Of a stretch of DNA of 49,074 bases, positions 33,430 through 43,679 are shown in pieces (positions within the stretch are counted from its first letter, which is position 1; every line of letters begins with the position of its first letter). The DNA lies in contig NW_005434554.1 in the NCBI RefSeq assembly GCF_000315625.1, positions 11,139 to 60,212 of the forward strand. The letters run 5' to 3'. A model generated the notes under the pieces. The model saw only the letters and a program-made list of their open reading frames with translations, was not told the origin of the DNA and ran no database searches. This DNA is from Guillardia theta CCMP2712. Its lineage: Eukaryota; Cryptophyceae; Pyrenomonadales; Geminigeraceae. Position numbers and translations under genes: made by a program.

Positions 33430-33790
33430 CGACATTTGAACTCACAGTCATGGCCCTCATCCCCTTGCAACCGGGCCCGGGGGACGGGGGCTGGGACGGG
33501 GGGGCAGACGTGGGGGACGCTAGGGCCCGGGCCTGCTCGTCGGCCCGGCAGCCGCTGGGGCCGGCCCTCGCGGCACCCGCCGGGTTAAGAACCCAAAGAA
33601 CCCGGTGGCAGCTTTTACTCACAGTCGAGTTACTCAGCCTGTAGAGTGGCTCAAAGTTCAAGTTAAAAATCAGTACAGCGCCGGAGTATGGTCCGAGTCG
33701 GCCGTGGCCTAAGTGGCGGGCCGCGCGGCCGCACAAAGCCCGGCCCGGGCGCACTCGGACCGCGCGGTGACCCAGCGCCTCGGCCTTCCC
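33430..33790. repeat. GC-rich block (copy D) with AT-rich repeat copy 2
   Basis: Contains CTCACAGTCATGGCCCTCAT, GGGCCCGGGGG, many GGCCCGG words and GCGCGGCCGC, with the AT-rich repeat CTCAAAGTTCAAGTTAAAAA at 33650. No long G-run strand follows; the coiled-coil gene starts about 40 bp later. Confidence 0.5.
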
Positions 33791-33831
33791 GCCAAAAAAG
33801 TTTGTGGAACTTGCGCGCCACCGAGACTGGA

Positions 33832-35042
33832 ATGGCGGCCTGGGCTGATCAGACGCGGGAGTTTCGTAATGCGATCCTTGCCTTGACAGACGAGAAGCAA
33901 AAAGAAGAGGTCAGTGAAAGTTTTCTGCAGCATAGCTGTACGTTGAAAGGATTTGTTTTCTCAGGTACGGCATAACACTACAAAACAAGAACTTGCAAAT
34001 CTCGTGGCAGAATTCGAAAAGGAAAAAGAGCAGAACACATATCTAAAGGCAAGCTTTTTGAGCTCTCACGTCAAAATACAACACACTAATGGCGCAAATG
34101 GCATCTTTTTCTTGACTTTTTCCAATCGGCAGGAACAGCTAGCACTCGCAAGTGCTGCTGCTTTGACAGCACAATCGAAAGTAGAGAACCTTGAAAGGAA
34201 TGAAAGTGCACTTCGCATTGTACGTTCACTTGAAATCATCTTGACATAACAATGAGCAAAATTCAAAGGCCTTGAAAAGAAATGAAGAAAAATTGAAAGA
34301 GATCAAAGAGAATCAATCAGAAGGTCAGATACAAGTCTGGGGGATTTTGAGAAATGTTCATTTGACCTCTTGTTATGCAGAAAGGATCAAGCTCATTGAG
34401 CGATATGACAAACTCATCAAAATGTGGGGAGGTCAAGAAGTGGTAGACCAAGATCATTCGATTGTGAAAAACTCAGAGAAAGATGATACTCTGAGCTCCA
34501 AGAACGAAAGTGACAGGTTCCTCTTCGATTTGCACCATCATTCGATATTTCTTGCATCAAATCATGATTTATCCGCAATTAATCAACTTCTCGCAGCCAG
34601 CTAGCTTACCGTGATGAGCAAAAGATATCAGAAGAATCTGACTCCACAAACAAGCTGGAGATGGTCTTTTTGCCTCTAACCCGGTAGAGGTGTATCTTGA
34701 CAACAAGGTTGCATGCAGGCAGAGAAAGAAATTGAAATTGAACGTTTAACCAAGAAAAACGAGACGCTCCTCTCAGAGTTCAATCAAGCCATGCAGTCAT
34801 CGTACTACATCGTGCAGGGTTGCTTATCACTCTCAAAAGAAATAGAAGAAAAAAATCCCGAAGTATTCGCGGTATGCTTTTCCCAGGATTCTCCATGCCC
34901 ATGGACAGGTATTGATTTTCCTTTGTATGCGTGTGACTGTGACCATGCCGCAGAGTTCAACATGGAAGAAAATATCTCCATGATAAGCCACCTTTTGACA
35001 ACCCATGGATTCTTACAAGTGGAAGAGGAAACTGGCTCTTGA
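33832..35042 (+). CDS. Coiled-coil protein, 261 residues, unknown
   Basis: Not recognised. Exons 33832-33909, 33965-34048, 34133-34219, 34269-34323, 34381-34516, 34597-34663, 34719-34908 and 34954-35042 join in frame to 261 residues. The start MAAWADQTREF is followed by long charged coiled coil (ELANLVAEFEKEKEQN, ALTAQSKVENLERNE, IKLIERYDKLIKMWG, EIEIERLTKKNETLLSEF) and a C-terminal helix MISHLLTTHGFLQVEEE. The intron 34049-34132 begins GC (AAG|GCAAGC) and ends AG, a GC-AG intron. It could be a centrosomal, ciliary or vesicle tether protein; the sequence does not decide. Confidence 0.7.
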
Positions 35043-35164
35043 GTCTTGAAGCACAGGTTTTCAGTCTCACTTGCATTTCAGTTCTTGTTTTGACTTCCTA
35101 AATGTTGAGCGTCATGTTAAGTGCATATCCGTCGCCCTCTGGTTTTAGACTGCTCTAGATAATT

Positions 35165-35753
35165 CTAAACTTCATTGTCTTTTATTCCCAATAATTCAAT
35201 CTCGTAGATCAAATCTGCGTTTGGTGGAATTGGACCTCCCGGGGTACCAACATAGCTGCCAAAACCATGAGTAAAGAAAACCCACAAAATTCTGCAAGCG
35301 CTTCACAAACCTGTATGCAAGCTTTGCCGGGACGAATAGTCTCCGGATTTCTCCTACCGTCATCCCTCTAACACCCATGTCCCAACCCTTGATGACCCTC
35401 CCTCGCCCAAGGCGAAATTCAAGGTCGCCCTCGTCGAACTGCATGAGGTTTGAAGCAAGGGCCCCTTTGTAATGCACCACGACATTATAACCATCCTGTG
35501 GAAGCCACTCAGTACCTTCTGGGCCATCGAATCGTAGATGAACAATAGCATACCTCTGCACCTGGACCTTCCCCCTTCCGTAGATAATCAATCTTCAGCC
35601 CTTCATTCTCGCCTTTGGGGTCGTATATGTAACCCTTTCAAACAAGGTCAGCTATGAGCGCAAAACGATCTCGTCTACCTGGACAAGCGCTAAGCACATT
35701 ATCGACAGCAGCAGCCTCTCCCTCCCTCGCCGCATGTCGCCGGTGACACCCAT
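35165..35753 (-). CDS. FKBP-type peptidyl-prolyl isomerase with signal peptide
   Basis: Catalyses cis-trans isomerisation of X-Pro bonds to help folding, here in a secretory or plastid-linked compartment. Exons 35753-35679, 35634-35554, 35495-35311 and 35255-35165 join in frame to 143 residues. The N terminus has RRGRERLLLSIMCLALVQG, a signal peptide. The FKBP domain shows VVVHYKG, FD, VIKGWDMGVRGM, PAKLAYS and GGPIPPNADLIYEIELL; the active-site Tyr, Phe-Asp, Val-Ile, Trp and Tyr equivalents are kept, with Tyr in place of the last Phe. No ER-retention signal (ends KDNEV). In a cell with a complex plastid the signal peptide could also be the first half of a bipartite plastid signal, but no clear transit region follows. 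Its start faces the Crypton-type gene 130 bp away. Confidence 0.9.
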
Positions 35754-35883
35754 GGTCAAACTTGTTCGAGTTCTTTTTGCGGCACTGTGCGGACGGTATG
35801 AGTCACTGGCGCGGGCACGGTTAGAGTAATAATTTCACTTACCTTTACCCGCCCCTCGGGCTTGGTGCCTGCTTGGTGCGACC

Positions 35884-38800
35884 ATGGCGGGCAGGGCAAC
35901 GTGCTTGTTCGGTGCTCAATGCAAGGTGCAGGACGAGAATTCACAGCTGCATCGATGCACAGCATGCTCCAACATGTTCCATCATGTCTGCGCGAATGAA
36001 TGGAGCGAAGTCTGGAATCATTGTGGATGCAACAAACGCCAAGTGGGGAAGGAGGTGGACCGGATTCAAGGAGCTGTCCCCTCGATACCTGAGGACCGGC
36101 TGGCGCAAGCAATTGCTGGGACAAGGAATAGCGGTGAGAGTGGATCAAACTCTGCAAATGCTGGCAAGAGGTCGCGAGTTGAAGAAGAAGAAAATGACGA
36201 CGACGACGACGACGACGACGACGATGACAACGACGACGGAGAGGAAGATGACGACGGGGAAGAGGAAGAGGAAGATGAGGAAGTAGATGGAGATGATCCG
36301 ATGATGGAGGAGGATCAGGAAGTTCAAGAGCTGATGGAGCAGCTAGGTGCGGGCAAGGACGGCAACCTTTCGCAACGCTCGGAGTTAGCCTATTTGGGTT
36401 CTGTAGGCCAATTGATTGCTTGGCTCTACGAGAAGAAACCGGTATGCTTGTCTGCCGAGTTCAAGAGATGCATGGAGTCCGAACCAGACTATAAAGGTCC
36501 GATCACGAAGAAGATCAAGGAGCTGCTGAAACGACAGGATCTCAATCCATTTAACACAAGGAAGTTCTCACACAAACAATGGTGTTCGTACATCAAGGAT
36601 GTGATGAAGAACACACGTTTGAAGCTCTCATCATTCACGTCCTTAAGATCGGGTGTCAGGTATTTCTACAGGAGGCATCGCAAGACAAAGACATATCATA
36701 GGAAATTTGCTGCTCAAATCTCTCAATTTTACAAGATCCTTCACAACCAAAATGCTATAGAAAGGGAAGCGAATGCAGCAAAGAGAGCATCATCAGCAAA
36801 GATCCCATTACCGTTCGCGTTGTATGTCACGATGGGCGAAGCTATGCTTCCATGCAGGAGTATGGATGTAATTGTCAGCAGAACATATCTGATTCTCAGC
36901 TGGAATTTGTCTTGCAAATCAGCCCTCACAAGTGAGATCCTATTCCAACACTTGGGCTGGATGGATGATCATATTTGGATTCGGTTACCCGATAGCCGAC
37001 CTGACCAAAACGTCGAACGGTTCGAAGCGAAGGCAATATATGCTAACCCCGCCCGCCCTCAAATTTGTCCCTTGCTCGCACTTGGAGTTTATCTCATCAG
37101 TCACACACCAGATGGTACCAAGTTATTTGCAGGTGGAGTTAAACTAGTCACGAGTATTGTGTGACATAACCACACCTTGGCAGGTCGAAATCAGTATCAT
37201 CGCTTTCTGTATTGCATTCAGAACATAATGACGGAACCTGCCCCAGAGAAAGATTCATCCGTGCAAGAACGGCCCGGCCGGGCAAGAAAGTACGATATTA
37301 GTGCCATAAGAAGGGTTGTTGGTCTTCAGATGGGCATAATGGGTATCGCGAGGGGAAGTTTGTGCTTCAGTACCATCCGCAAGGTAAGTGATTGCATGCG
37401 AACATCGAAACACTCTTCATGGAGAGCTGACACGGCAGGGTTGGCAGGGTGATTCGAATGATGGAGGGATTGCAACAACTCAGTGTGAGTATGATGCTGC
37501 GTCGAATCTGGCAAAGAGCTCTTCTGGGCTTCCTCTTCATTCAGAGATTGTTCCCCCGCTCCCCCCAAAGTTCAGGGGAGTCGACGAGAAGACCTTGCAG
37601 ATTGCAATCGAGACTTGCTTTCCGACATTACCCAAACACATGGCTGGAATCCTTGAGCATTGCCTGGCCAGCATCGTGTACCACTTCAACTACTTGAGTC
37701 TGCGGTTGGACCCTTGCCATCCTTTCTGGAGCAGTGCCTTGTTTCTGGAGCGAGGCTTGTTGGAAAAGCTCAAGGAAAAGGCATTCCTGCCCCAGACTCC
37801 GGAGGTGCCGAGGGTAAATAATGTCTGCGCTCAGAGCCAAGCTCCCCCCCCGCCTGTCGAAGTGCCCTGTGATGATCCCTCTAACCGTAATTCCTTGGAC
37901 AATGTGCCCAAGGACGCAGCCTTGGTTCCTGAGCCAGAGCTGTCGGTGCAGTTGAAATCGTTGGAGAAGAAGATTGATGAACAGCGTGTTGAACTCAAGA
38001 GGATGTATAGATTGGGGATCGACGAGGTGATGAAAGAGCTGAATACTATGCACGAGCAATACATGCAAAAGATGCAATCAATGCAGCAGCAGATGAAACA
38101 AATGGATCAGCAGGTCAGCTGTTTGTTCAATCAGATAAACACGACACTGGAGAATCGGGAAGGTCAGGCCGTCAACCCGGAAGAGCAGGAGCAATTGCAG
38201 CGGCAGCGGCAAAACGTTGGATTCCAGCACCTGTTTCAACAGCAGCAAGAAATGCAAAGGATGTTCCTGGAAAACAATCAGCAACATTGGCAGATTCAGA
38301 AACAAATTCTTCAGAAGCTGCAGCAAAAAGGGCAGCAGGGGAAGGGCAAGGGACGGGGGCACGAGCAGGGTGGAAGTGCAGGGCTATCAGTGGAGCCTTC
38401 TGAGCTGAGCGCACCGTCGCAAGACTCAGAGGAATCGCAGGACGAGAGTTCAGTCAACGTGCGGTCGGAACCCATGAAGGTATCGGATGAAGCCGGAGTC
38501 ATGATGAACGCCTGGACCCTCTGGCACTGCGGAAACCATCACAAAAGTCTGCCTCCTATGAAGAACTGGAAGGCGGCGCAGCTGTCAAGCCGGGCGGAGA
38601 GCAGGAGGCTGTCGGACATGAGGTACCTGATGAAGAACTTCCATCAGTTCATCAAGAGGAGCATCCTTGATAGCCCCTTGCACGAGTTCACCAAGAGCTT
38701 GGAGCTGGATCAGTTGAAAGCTTTCATTGACGGCGCCCCGTCGCTGCAGGAGGCGAATGCTCTGTTCAAGAAACATTCTGACAGGTTCCTGTCATGGACG

Positions 38801-38935
38801 GAGCGCGGAGAGGCCAATGAGAGCTATAGCGAGCGGAGTGGGCAGCTTTCATGGATAACCTACGTCAAGAAACTGCGGGTGAAGGAGAAAACAAGCCCTC
38901 AGGAGATGGAGTGGTTGTGGAAGAGTGAGGGTTGA
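35884..38935 (+). CDS. Crypton-type tyrosine-recombinase-like protein, degenerate
   Basis: Resembles the recombinase of Crypton DNA transposons, widespread in stramenopiles and other protists. Exons 35884-37132, 37184-37383 and 37439-38935 give 981 residues. Order: a Cys/His zinc-finger-like N terminus (C-x5-C, then HRCTACSNMFHHVC and CGC); an Asp/Glu tract (residues 105-145); a helical SAM-like region; the recombinase core with LILSWNLSCKSAL, LGWMDDHIWIRLPDSRPDQ, IYANPARPQICPLLALGVYL, LFAGRNQYHRF, FSTIRKG and ECEYDAAS-like CEYDAAS; the post-core LPPKF...ILEHCLASIVYH; a long Gln-rich coiled coil; and a C-terminal domain starting AWTLWHCGN like the GCR1_C DNA-binding domain of Cryptons. By comparison with remembered family motifs, the first catalytic Arg is Lys (CKS) and the His of HxxR is Ser (STIRK), so strand exchange is probably lost. 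No stop or frame break within exons. Confidence 0.7.
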
Positions 38936-39397
38936 TTCCAGAGACTATCAGAGGGTAGACATACATTAGGATAGCTGTTTGATCGGAAACATGATTGGTG
39001 GTAGTTTTCAAATGGTCTGTCGGGTTTCAGAGCCTCTAGCAGCAGTAATTTTTGTGCAGATTGGTGACATCCTGTGACAACCTTGCGTTTCAAGTAACCT
39101 TGCAATACACTTGCATGAGACTGAACTCACTGAATGACTGCAATGACTGATTACTCTCATTCCAGCTGCATCATCGCACTTATGTCACAAGTCACATCTC
39201 CCATCCATGTAGCTCCAGGGATGTTGCCCCTGTGGTGGCAGTGCGTCAGGTTTCCTATATGTCCTCTGGTGCCCTCTTTCAATTCCCAATATTTCAAGTG
39301 AGGCGGACTGCAAGTGATTATGTAAAAGGCCTAAGTACTCATAGATAAGTAAAATTTGGATAGTTGTGTGGACTTTGAAAAGTTTGAAAGACTGGCA
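38936..39397. other. Intergenic between Crypton-type gene and coiled-coil gene
   Basis: Ordinary mixed-composition sequence. No terminal inverted repeat pairing with the 5' flank of the Crypton-type gene was seen, as expected since Cryptons lack them. No gene seen. Confidence 0.5.
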
Positions 39398-41090
39398 ATG
39401 GCAGAAGCGTGCTTGGAGCAGTGGAAGGCGAGAACAGGTGAGAGGAGGGAGAGAGGGAGGGAGAAAAGAGAGAAAGAATGGAGGGAGATGGGGGAGGGAG
39501 GACGCGCATCAGACAGAAAGACAGCGACAGAGACAGAGACAGAGACAGAGACAGAGTCAGTGTGAGAAAGATGGAGAGTTAGAAAGTTTATCGAGCGCTC
39601 TGAGCATGATGGTGACTTTCTCAACCAGCCGCTGTCAGTCTAGCTCGGAAGGCGACTAGCCAGGAGGAGAGGAGCCTTGCCTTGAGGAGGGCGGCACTGA
39701 ACGGGTGGTCGTCTACTTGCACAGCTCGAGTAGCAACTCAGAACGAACACAGAGGTCAAAACTCGTGTCTGGTACATCCCAGCGCTACTGACAAGAATCA
39801 TCCTCGTCTCGTCTGTCCAGTCTCTTCGCCGAGGACCAGAGCGCCAACACGCACCGATGCATCAGTATCAAGACACAGCATAAGGTCGAACGAGTCTATG
39901 GTAGCCGATGCTCTCACTCCGTCTGGCCTCGTCTGATCTGATCCAGGCGTCGAATGTATCGCTAGATGCTGACGTTGATCAGAAGATATGGGAGCACACG
40001 GTGAAGAGAGCGCGTCGTGTGACCTCAGAGGAACATGTGTGATGTGATTGATAACAGGAAGGGAAGAAGGACCAGGAAGAAATGACAAAGCTAGCAAAGT
40101 GAGCTCAACATGCAAAGGTTCCTGCTCTCACTCGAGTTGCAGGAGGATGGAAAAACTGTCCAATCAAGTCGTGTACTTGGAGAGTAAGAACAAGATATTG
40201 GAGAACGAAAACAGGTGGAGATCGGTATTGGTTGTCATGAGATCGATCCTGGTGGTTTCAGGGCCCTGACCGCCCAGGCGACTGCAGACAGGCAATTAGC
40301 TTCATACGCATCGAGTTATTCCAGTGCTGCGGTGAGATGACGGGATTTTGATGAGCCTGACTGACAGCCCTCCAGTTACAGTCGCTGGAAGAAAAGAAAG
40401 CGCTCGAGAGAAAGTTGCAACAGGTACTTGTTCATGGTTCAAAGAGGAACAACTGACATCATGTCATTGGTCTCAGGAGGCTCTTGAAGCAGATGCTCTG
40501 CGCGATCTCTTAAGGATGAAAGATGATACAATCAGCGACCTCAAGGTCGTGCGAAGGCTTCCTTGCAAGTACTGACGATTCCTGGATGGCAGCGAGAAGC
40601 TGATGAGCATGCCGAAAGGATCAGCCAACTACAGGGGTCAGCAGCGGAGCTCTACTCTCCTATTCCTTACTCTTGCCTAGGACTATCGAGTATCTTCAGA
40701 GGAGAATGCAAGAGAATGAGAACGAGAAGATGTCTTTGAAGAAGGAAACAGAGAGGCTGAGTCAGGAGCTCGAGACCAAGGTTAGTCTCTGTGTCCGACG
40801 TGTTGAGAACGTTAATGATCACCCTTCAGACTACTTACAAAGATGTCGCGGTTCAAGCCAACCCGGACGTCATGGAGAAGTTGATCGAGAGCGACAGGTC
40901 TGGCTTGATGATCGTAAGTGTGAAATTCTCTGTGATGGTTGCCCCCAGCGAAATCTCTCACGTCAGCCTCGATGAGAATCATTTGGAAGAAGACTTCAAG
41001 TCTGCTGACTTGCTCTTTGACGAGTCTGGTAAGCACAGCTCTCCTTGCTATCACGAGTTCAAGTCTCTTGCTGTAGATGAGAGCACTTGA
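39398..41090 (+). CDS. Coiled-coil protein, many small exons, unknown
   Basis: Not recognised. The first exon (39398-39437) starts MAEACLEQWKART; the next (about 39654-39710) reads RSLALRRAALNGW. Later exons give a long coiled coil: DQKIWEHTVKRARR (near 39990), MEKLSNQVVYLESKNKILENEN (40146-40214), ALTAQATADRQLASYASSY (40262-40330), SLEEKKALERKLQ (40380-40422), ALEADALRDLLRMKDDTISDL (40478-40545), EADEHAERISQLQ (40592-40634), IEYLQRRMQENENEKMSLKKE (40683-40780), TTYKDVAVQANPDVMEKLIESD (40831-40896), ENHLEEDFKSADLLFDES, stop 41088-41090. The Trp-spaced N-terminal helices recall SFI1-like centrin-binding repeats, weakly. Likely structural or centrosomal; introns are about 50-60 nt. Confidence 0.6.
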
Positions 41091-41362
41091 GGTTTCATGC
41101 TCAATTCCACTCGTGCCGTCGGGGAATTTCGTCTCTTTTCAACCCTAGCAGGATTTTTTCAGGATTTTTTTTGACAAGTCTAAAACCTGCATCCCATTGA
41201 TTCATCTCTGATCAGATGCAAGAGCTTCACGTTGTTTCCATCAGGTGCGAGGGCTCGACCAGTGCTTGAAGTAATCCATAGAGCTCTCTGCTCAACAAGC
41301 ATCAACCCTGCACTCTTCAAGCCTCCCTCTCCTACCGATCAACCCCTTCCTTTGCTCCAACG
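41091..41362. other. Convergent intergenic spacer
   Basis: Between the 3' end of the coiled-coil gene (+) and the 3' end of the dioxygenase-like gene (-). Contains a T run (41153-41170). Both 3' UTRs are expected here; no clear polyadenylation signal was picked out. Confidence 0.4.
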
Positions 41363-43240
41363 TCAGCTGCTGAGCATCCTCGAAAGAGATGGGCGAGGAG
41401 TCTGATCGCAGAACGTCAGGAAGGAGCGCCAGTCGACACCATCACCAAGGGAGTGCGACGTGTCAGCCCTCTTGAAGACCCACGCGATGCTGGCGCGAGG
41501 GTTGGAGGAGCAGGTCCTGTGACACTGGAAAGACCGTGAGACCTCGAGGGCGGAGGAAGCGGCTAACCTGGCAGCCCCAGTGTATCGTGTTGCCCATCCA
41601 GCCCATCGCCGTGCCAGCCCTCACGGGAGCCAAGGGAAGGACACCGGCGAGAGGGAAGCTATCGCTGGGGTAAGGAGGGGGAAAGTAGGGCAGACAGGAG
41701 GAGATGGGGACGAGGAGAAAATAACACTGAGGAAGGAGGAAAATAAAAGGGGGAGGAGGATAGAAGGAACACAACATCACCTTAAGAACGACTTGCCTGC
41801 CAACCAGCCCGATTGCTGGGTCGAAGAAGAACTCGTTCAGTTGATGTTCGCGAGCAATCGAGTGTTGAAGACCTGAACCCACATGTGCTGCATGACGTCA
41901 TCCCGATCGAAGTTTGCGTCGAACTCCTGCAAGTCACAAGATCAGAGCCAACCGTTCGCATCACGTGGAAGAAGAGAAAAAGTCTCCCGGCCCTCAGAGG
42001 AAGTCAGGTCACATACGAACCTTCGGCACGACGTACATGCATCCATTCTCCAGCGTGACCTGCATGACGTCAGCAGATTTTCCTCGCTGACCTCAGCGCG
42101 TCAGAAATTTTCTTACGTCAGACACTGGAACCCAGATCGTGACAACTTTTGGTTGACCACTCGAGTCGTAGCTTCATTGCATGTCAGCAGCCCCTCCATT
42201 CTTCATCCTCCAACCCCGACCTGTCGCTGTACGTGTAGTCGCGGTGCGGGAGGGAGAAGTTGGTCCCGACGTAGCGATTCCCAGACTCTGCTCGGGGCGG
42301 CGGTCTCAAGGCAAGCTCGAGAGGCACTATGGCACTGACCTCCAGCCTTGTGGTAGTCCAGGTGATAGGCGGCGAACGTTGGTTCCAACACCTTCACCTC
42401 CTGTCAGGTCACTCCCGAGACCCAGTGAGAAGGTACACAAGGGCCCCCGATCAGTTTTTCTGCTGCTTCCCACAGCCTCAGCATCACCTAGTCGCCCTCG
42501 AGCATCAGCAGCAGCCAGTAACCTCAGCTGTTGTCACCTTCCACGGCTCGTCGTACATCCAGATGTAGAAAGTGGGGACGCCCGCCCGTCTCAGACTTCG
42601 CATGCCTGTGAGAATCAAGGCTGGCAAGTTTGTCTCTTGGCTCTCTGGCGATAAGAAGTAACCCTTCCCAAGGAGGCTCTCCCGGAGGGGGACGATATCA
42701 GCCTCTTCTATCCACGAGTCCTCTCCTCTTGACAGTGACGACAGGGAGCAGCTGACAGCCAGGACGTGATCTACAACTTCGCTCCACTTGTCGGGTCTCG
42801 TTTCACTTCTCCACCATTGCTCTCCCTGCGACTCGTGCTGGGCATGCGCCTCAATGCTCGTCTCTGCCGCTTCCTTCGCCTCCTCCGCTTCCTCCTCCTC
42901 GTCTGACGAGTCTTCGCCTCTAGCCTCCATCCGCCGCGCTAACTGTTTCAGCCTCTCGCTTAGAACATGGAGGGACCGCTCGGGATCTGAGTTCTTCAAA
43001 GCCTTGATCGCCGTCATGAGAACCTTGCGAAACTTGTCACATGGACATCGACCTATCAGCATCAGGCTACCGCTTTCTCCTCCCTGTCTTGCATTCTTGC
43101 GACTCGGCGGCAGACTTCGTTGGTGATATCCTCCTTCATCTTCATAGCCTTGGCTGCAAATCACGTCTGAGCATCCCCATGTATATTCCAAGATCCTTAC
43201 CTGCCAACCCCTTGGCCTTCTTCTCGTCGAGTTCTTGATC
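41363..43240 (-). CDS. Phytanoyl-CoA-dioxygenase-like 2OG-Fe(II) oxygenase
   Basis: Non-haem iron, 2-oxoglutarate-dependent hydroxylase of the PhyH type; substrate unknown. On the - strand, exons near 43230-43205, 43150-43060, 43045-42510 (long), 42400-42340, 42287-42221, about 42175-42117, 42059-42021, 41926-41873, about 41860-41780, about 41668-41568 and 41516-41363. Family marks in order: PTFYIWMYDEPW, AAYHLDYHKAGG, the iron-binding HxD in TNFSLPHRDYTY, KVVTIWVPVSD, ENGCMYVVPK, then AGTAMGWMGNTIHWG with the distal iron His, and RASIAWVFKR with the Arg for 2-oxoglutarate. The N-terminal 150 residues are charged and acidic, an extension not typical of the family. The first exon and start codon are uncertain; a stretch of low complexity lies upstream. 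Confidence 0.72.
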
Positions 43241-43259
43241 AGCATTAGCCTGATAGATA

Positions 43260-43424
43260 TCAGATCACGATAGCGGAAATAAGTTTATAGCCTCCTCTCT
43301 TCCTCTTTACTCCCCTACCATTCTCCTCCTTACTTCTTCCCATCTTTCCGCTCGTCTCGTACCAACACGCCCCGACACGCCCCTTTCCTCTCAGCTTCCC
43401 CCCTCGTCTCGTCTCGTCTCGTCT

Positions 43425-43465
<41 letters not shown>

Positions 43466-43679
43466 TCCTTCCTCCTCCTCCTCCTCCTCCTCCTCCCACC
43501 TCTATCAAGCTTGCCGCCATCATCTGTCGCCGAACCCCAGCGATCCCAGCATTGACGGCCATCCTTGCACCCAACCAAGCAGCTCATCGCCCTCGTATGC
43601 TTACTCATCGCCCTCGTAACCAGCAGTTGATCATCTCCCTCATACCCGCGCCCTGATCTTCCATTTGGACCCAACCGCT
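43260..43679. other. Intergenic low-complexity stretch before kinesin
   Basis: Divergent spacer between the dioxygenase-like gene and the kinesin. It has GTCTC repeats near 43405-43426, CTCGTC hexamers near 43428-43464 and a TCC run near 43470-43496. No gene seen; both promoters should be here. Confidence 0.55.

Noticed and set aside
35884-38935. Terminal inverted repeats or a retroelement around the recombinase gene
   Set aside because: No inverted repeats or reverse transcriptase motifs seen; Cryptons are known to lack inverted repeats, so absence is not informative.
39500-39556. Dinucleotide/hexamer GAGACA run as a regulatory array
   Set aside because: Simple repeat in an intron of the coiled-coil gene; nothing beyond low complexity.
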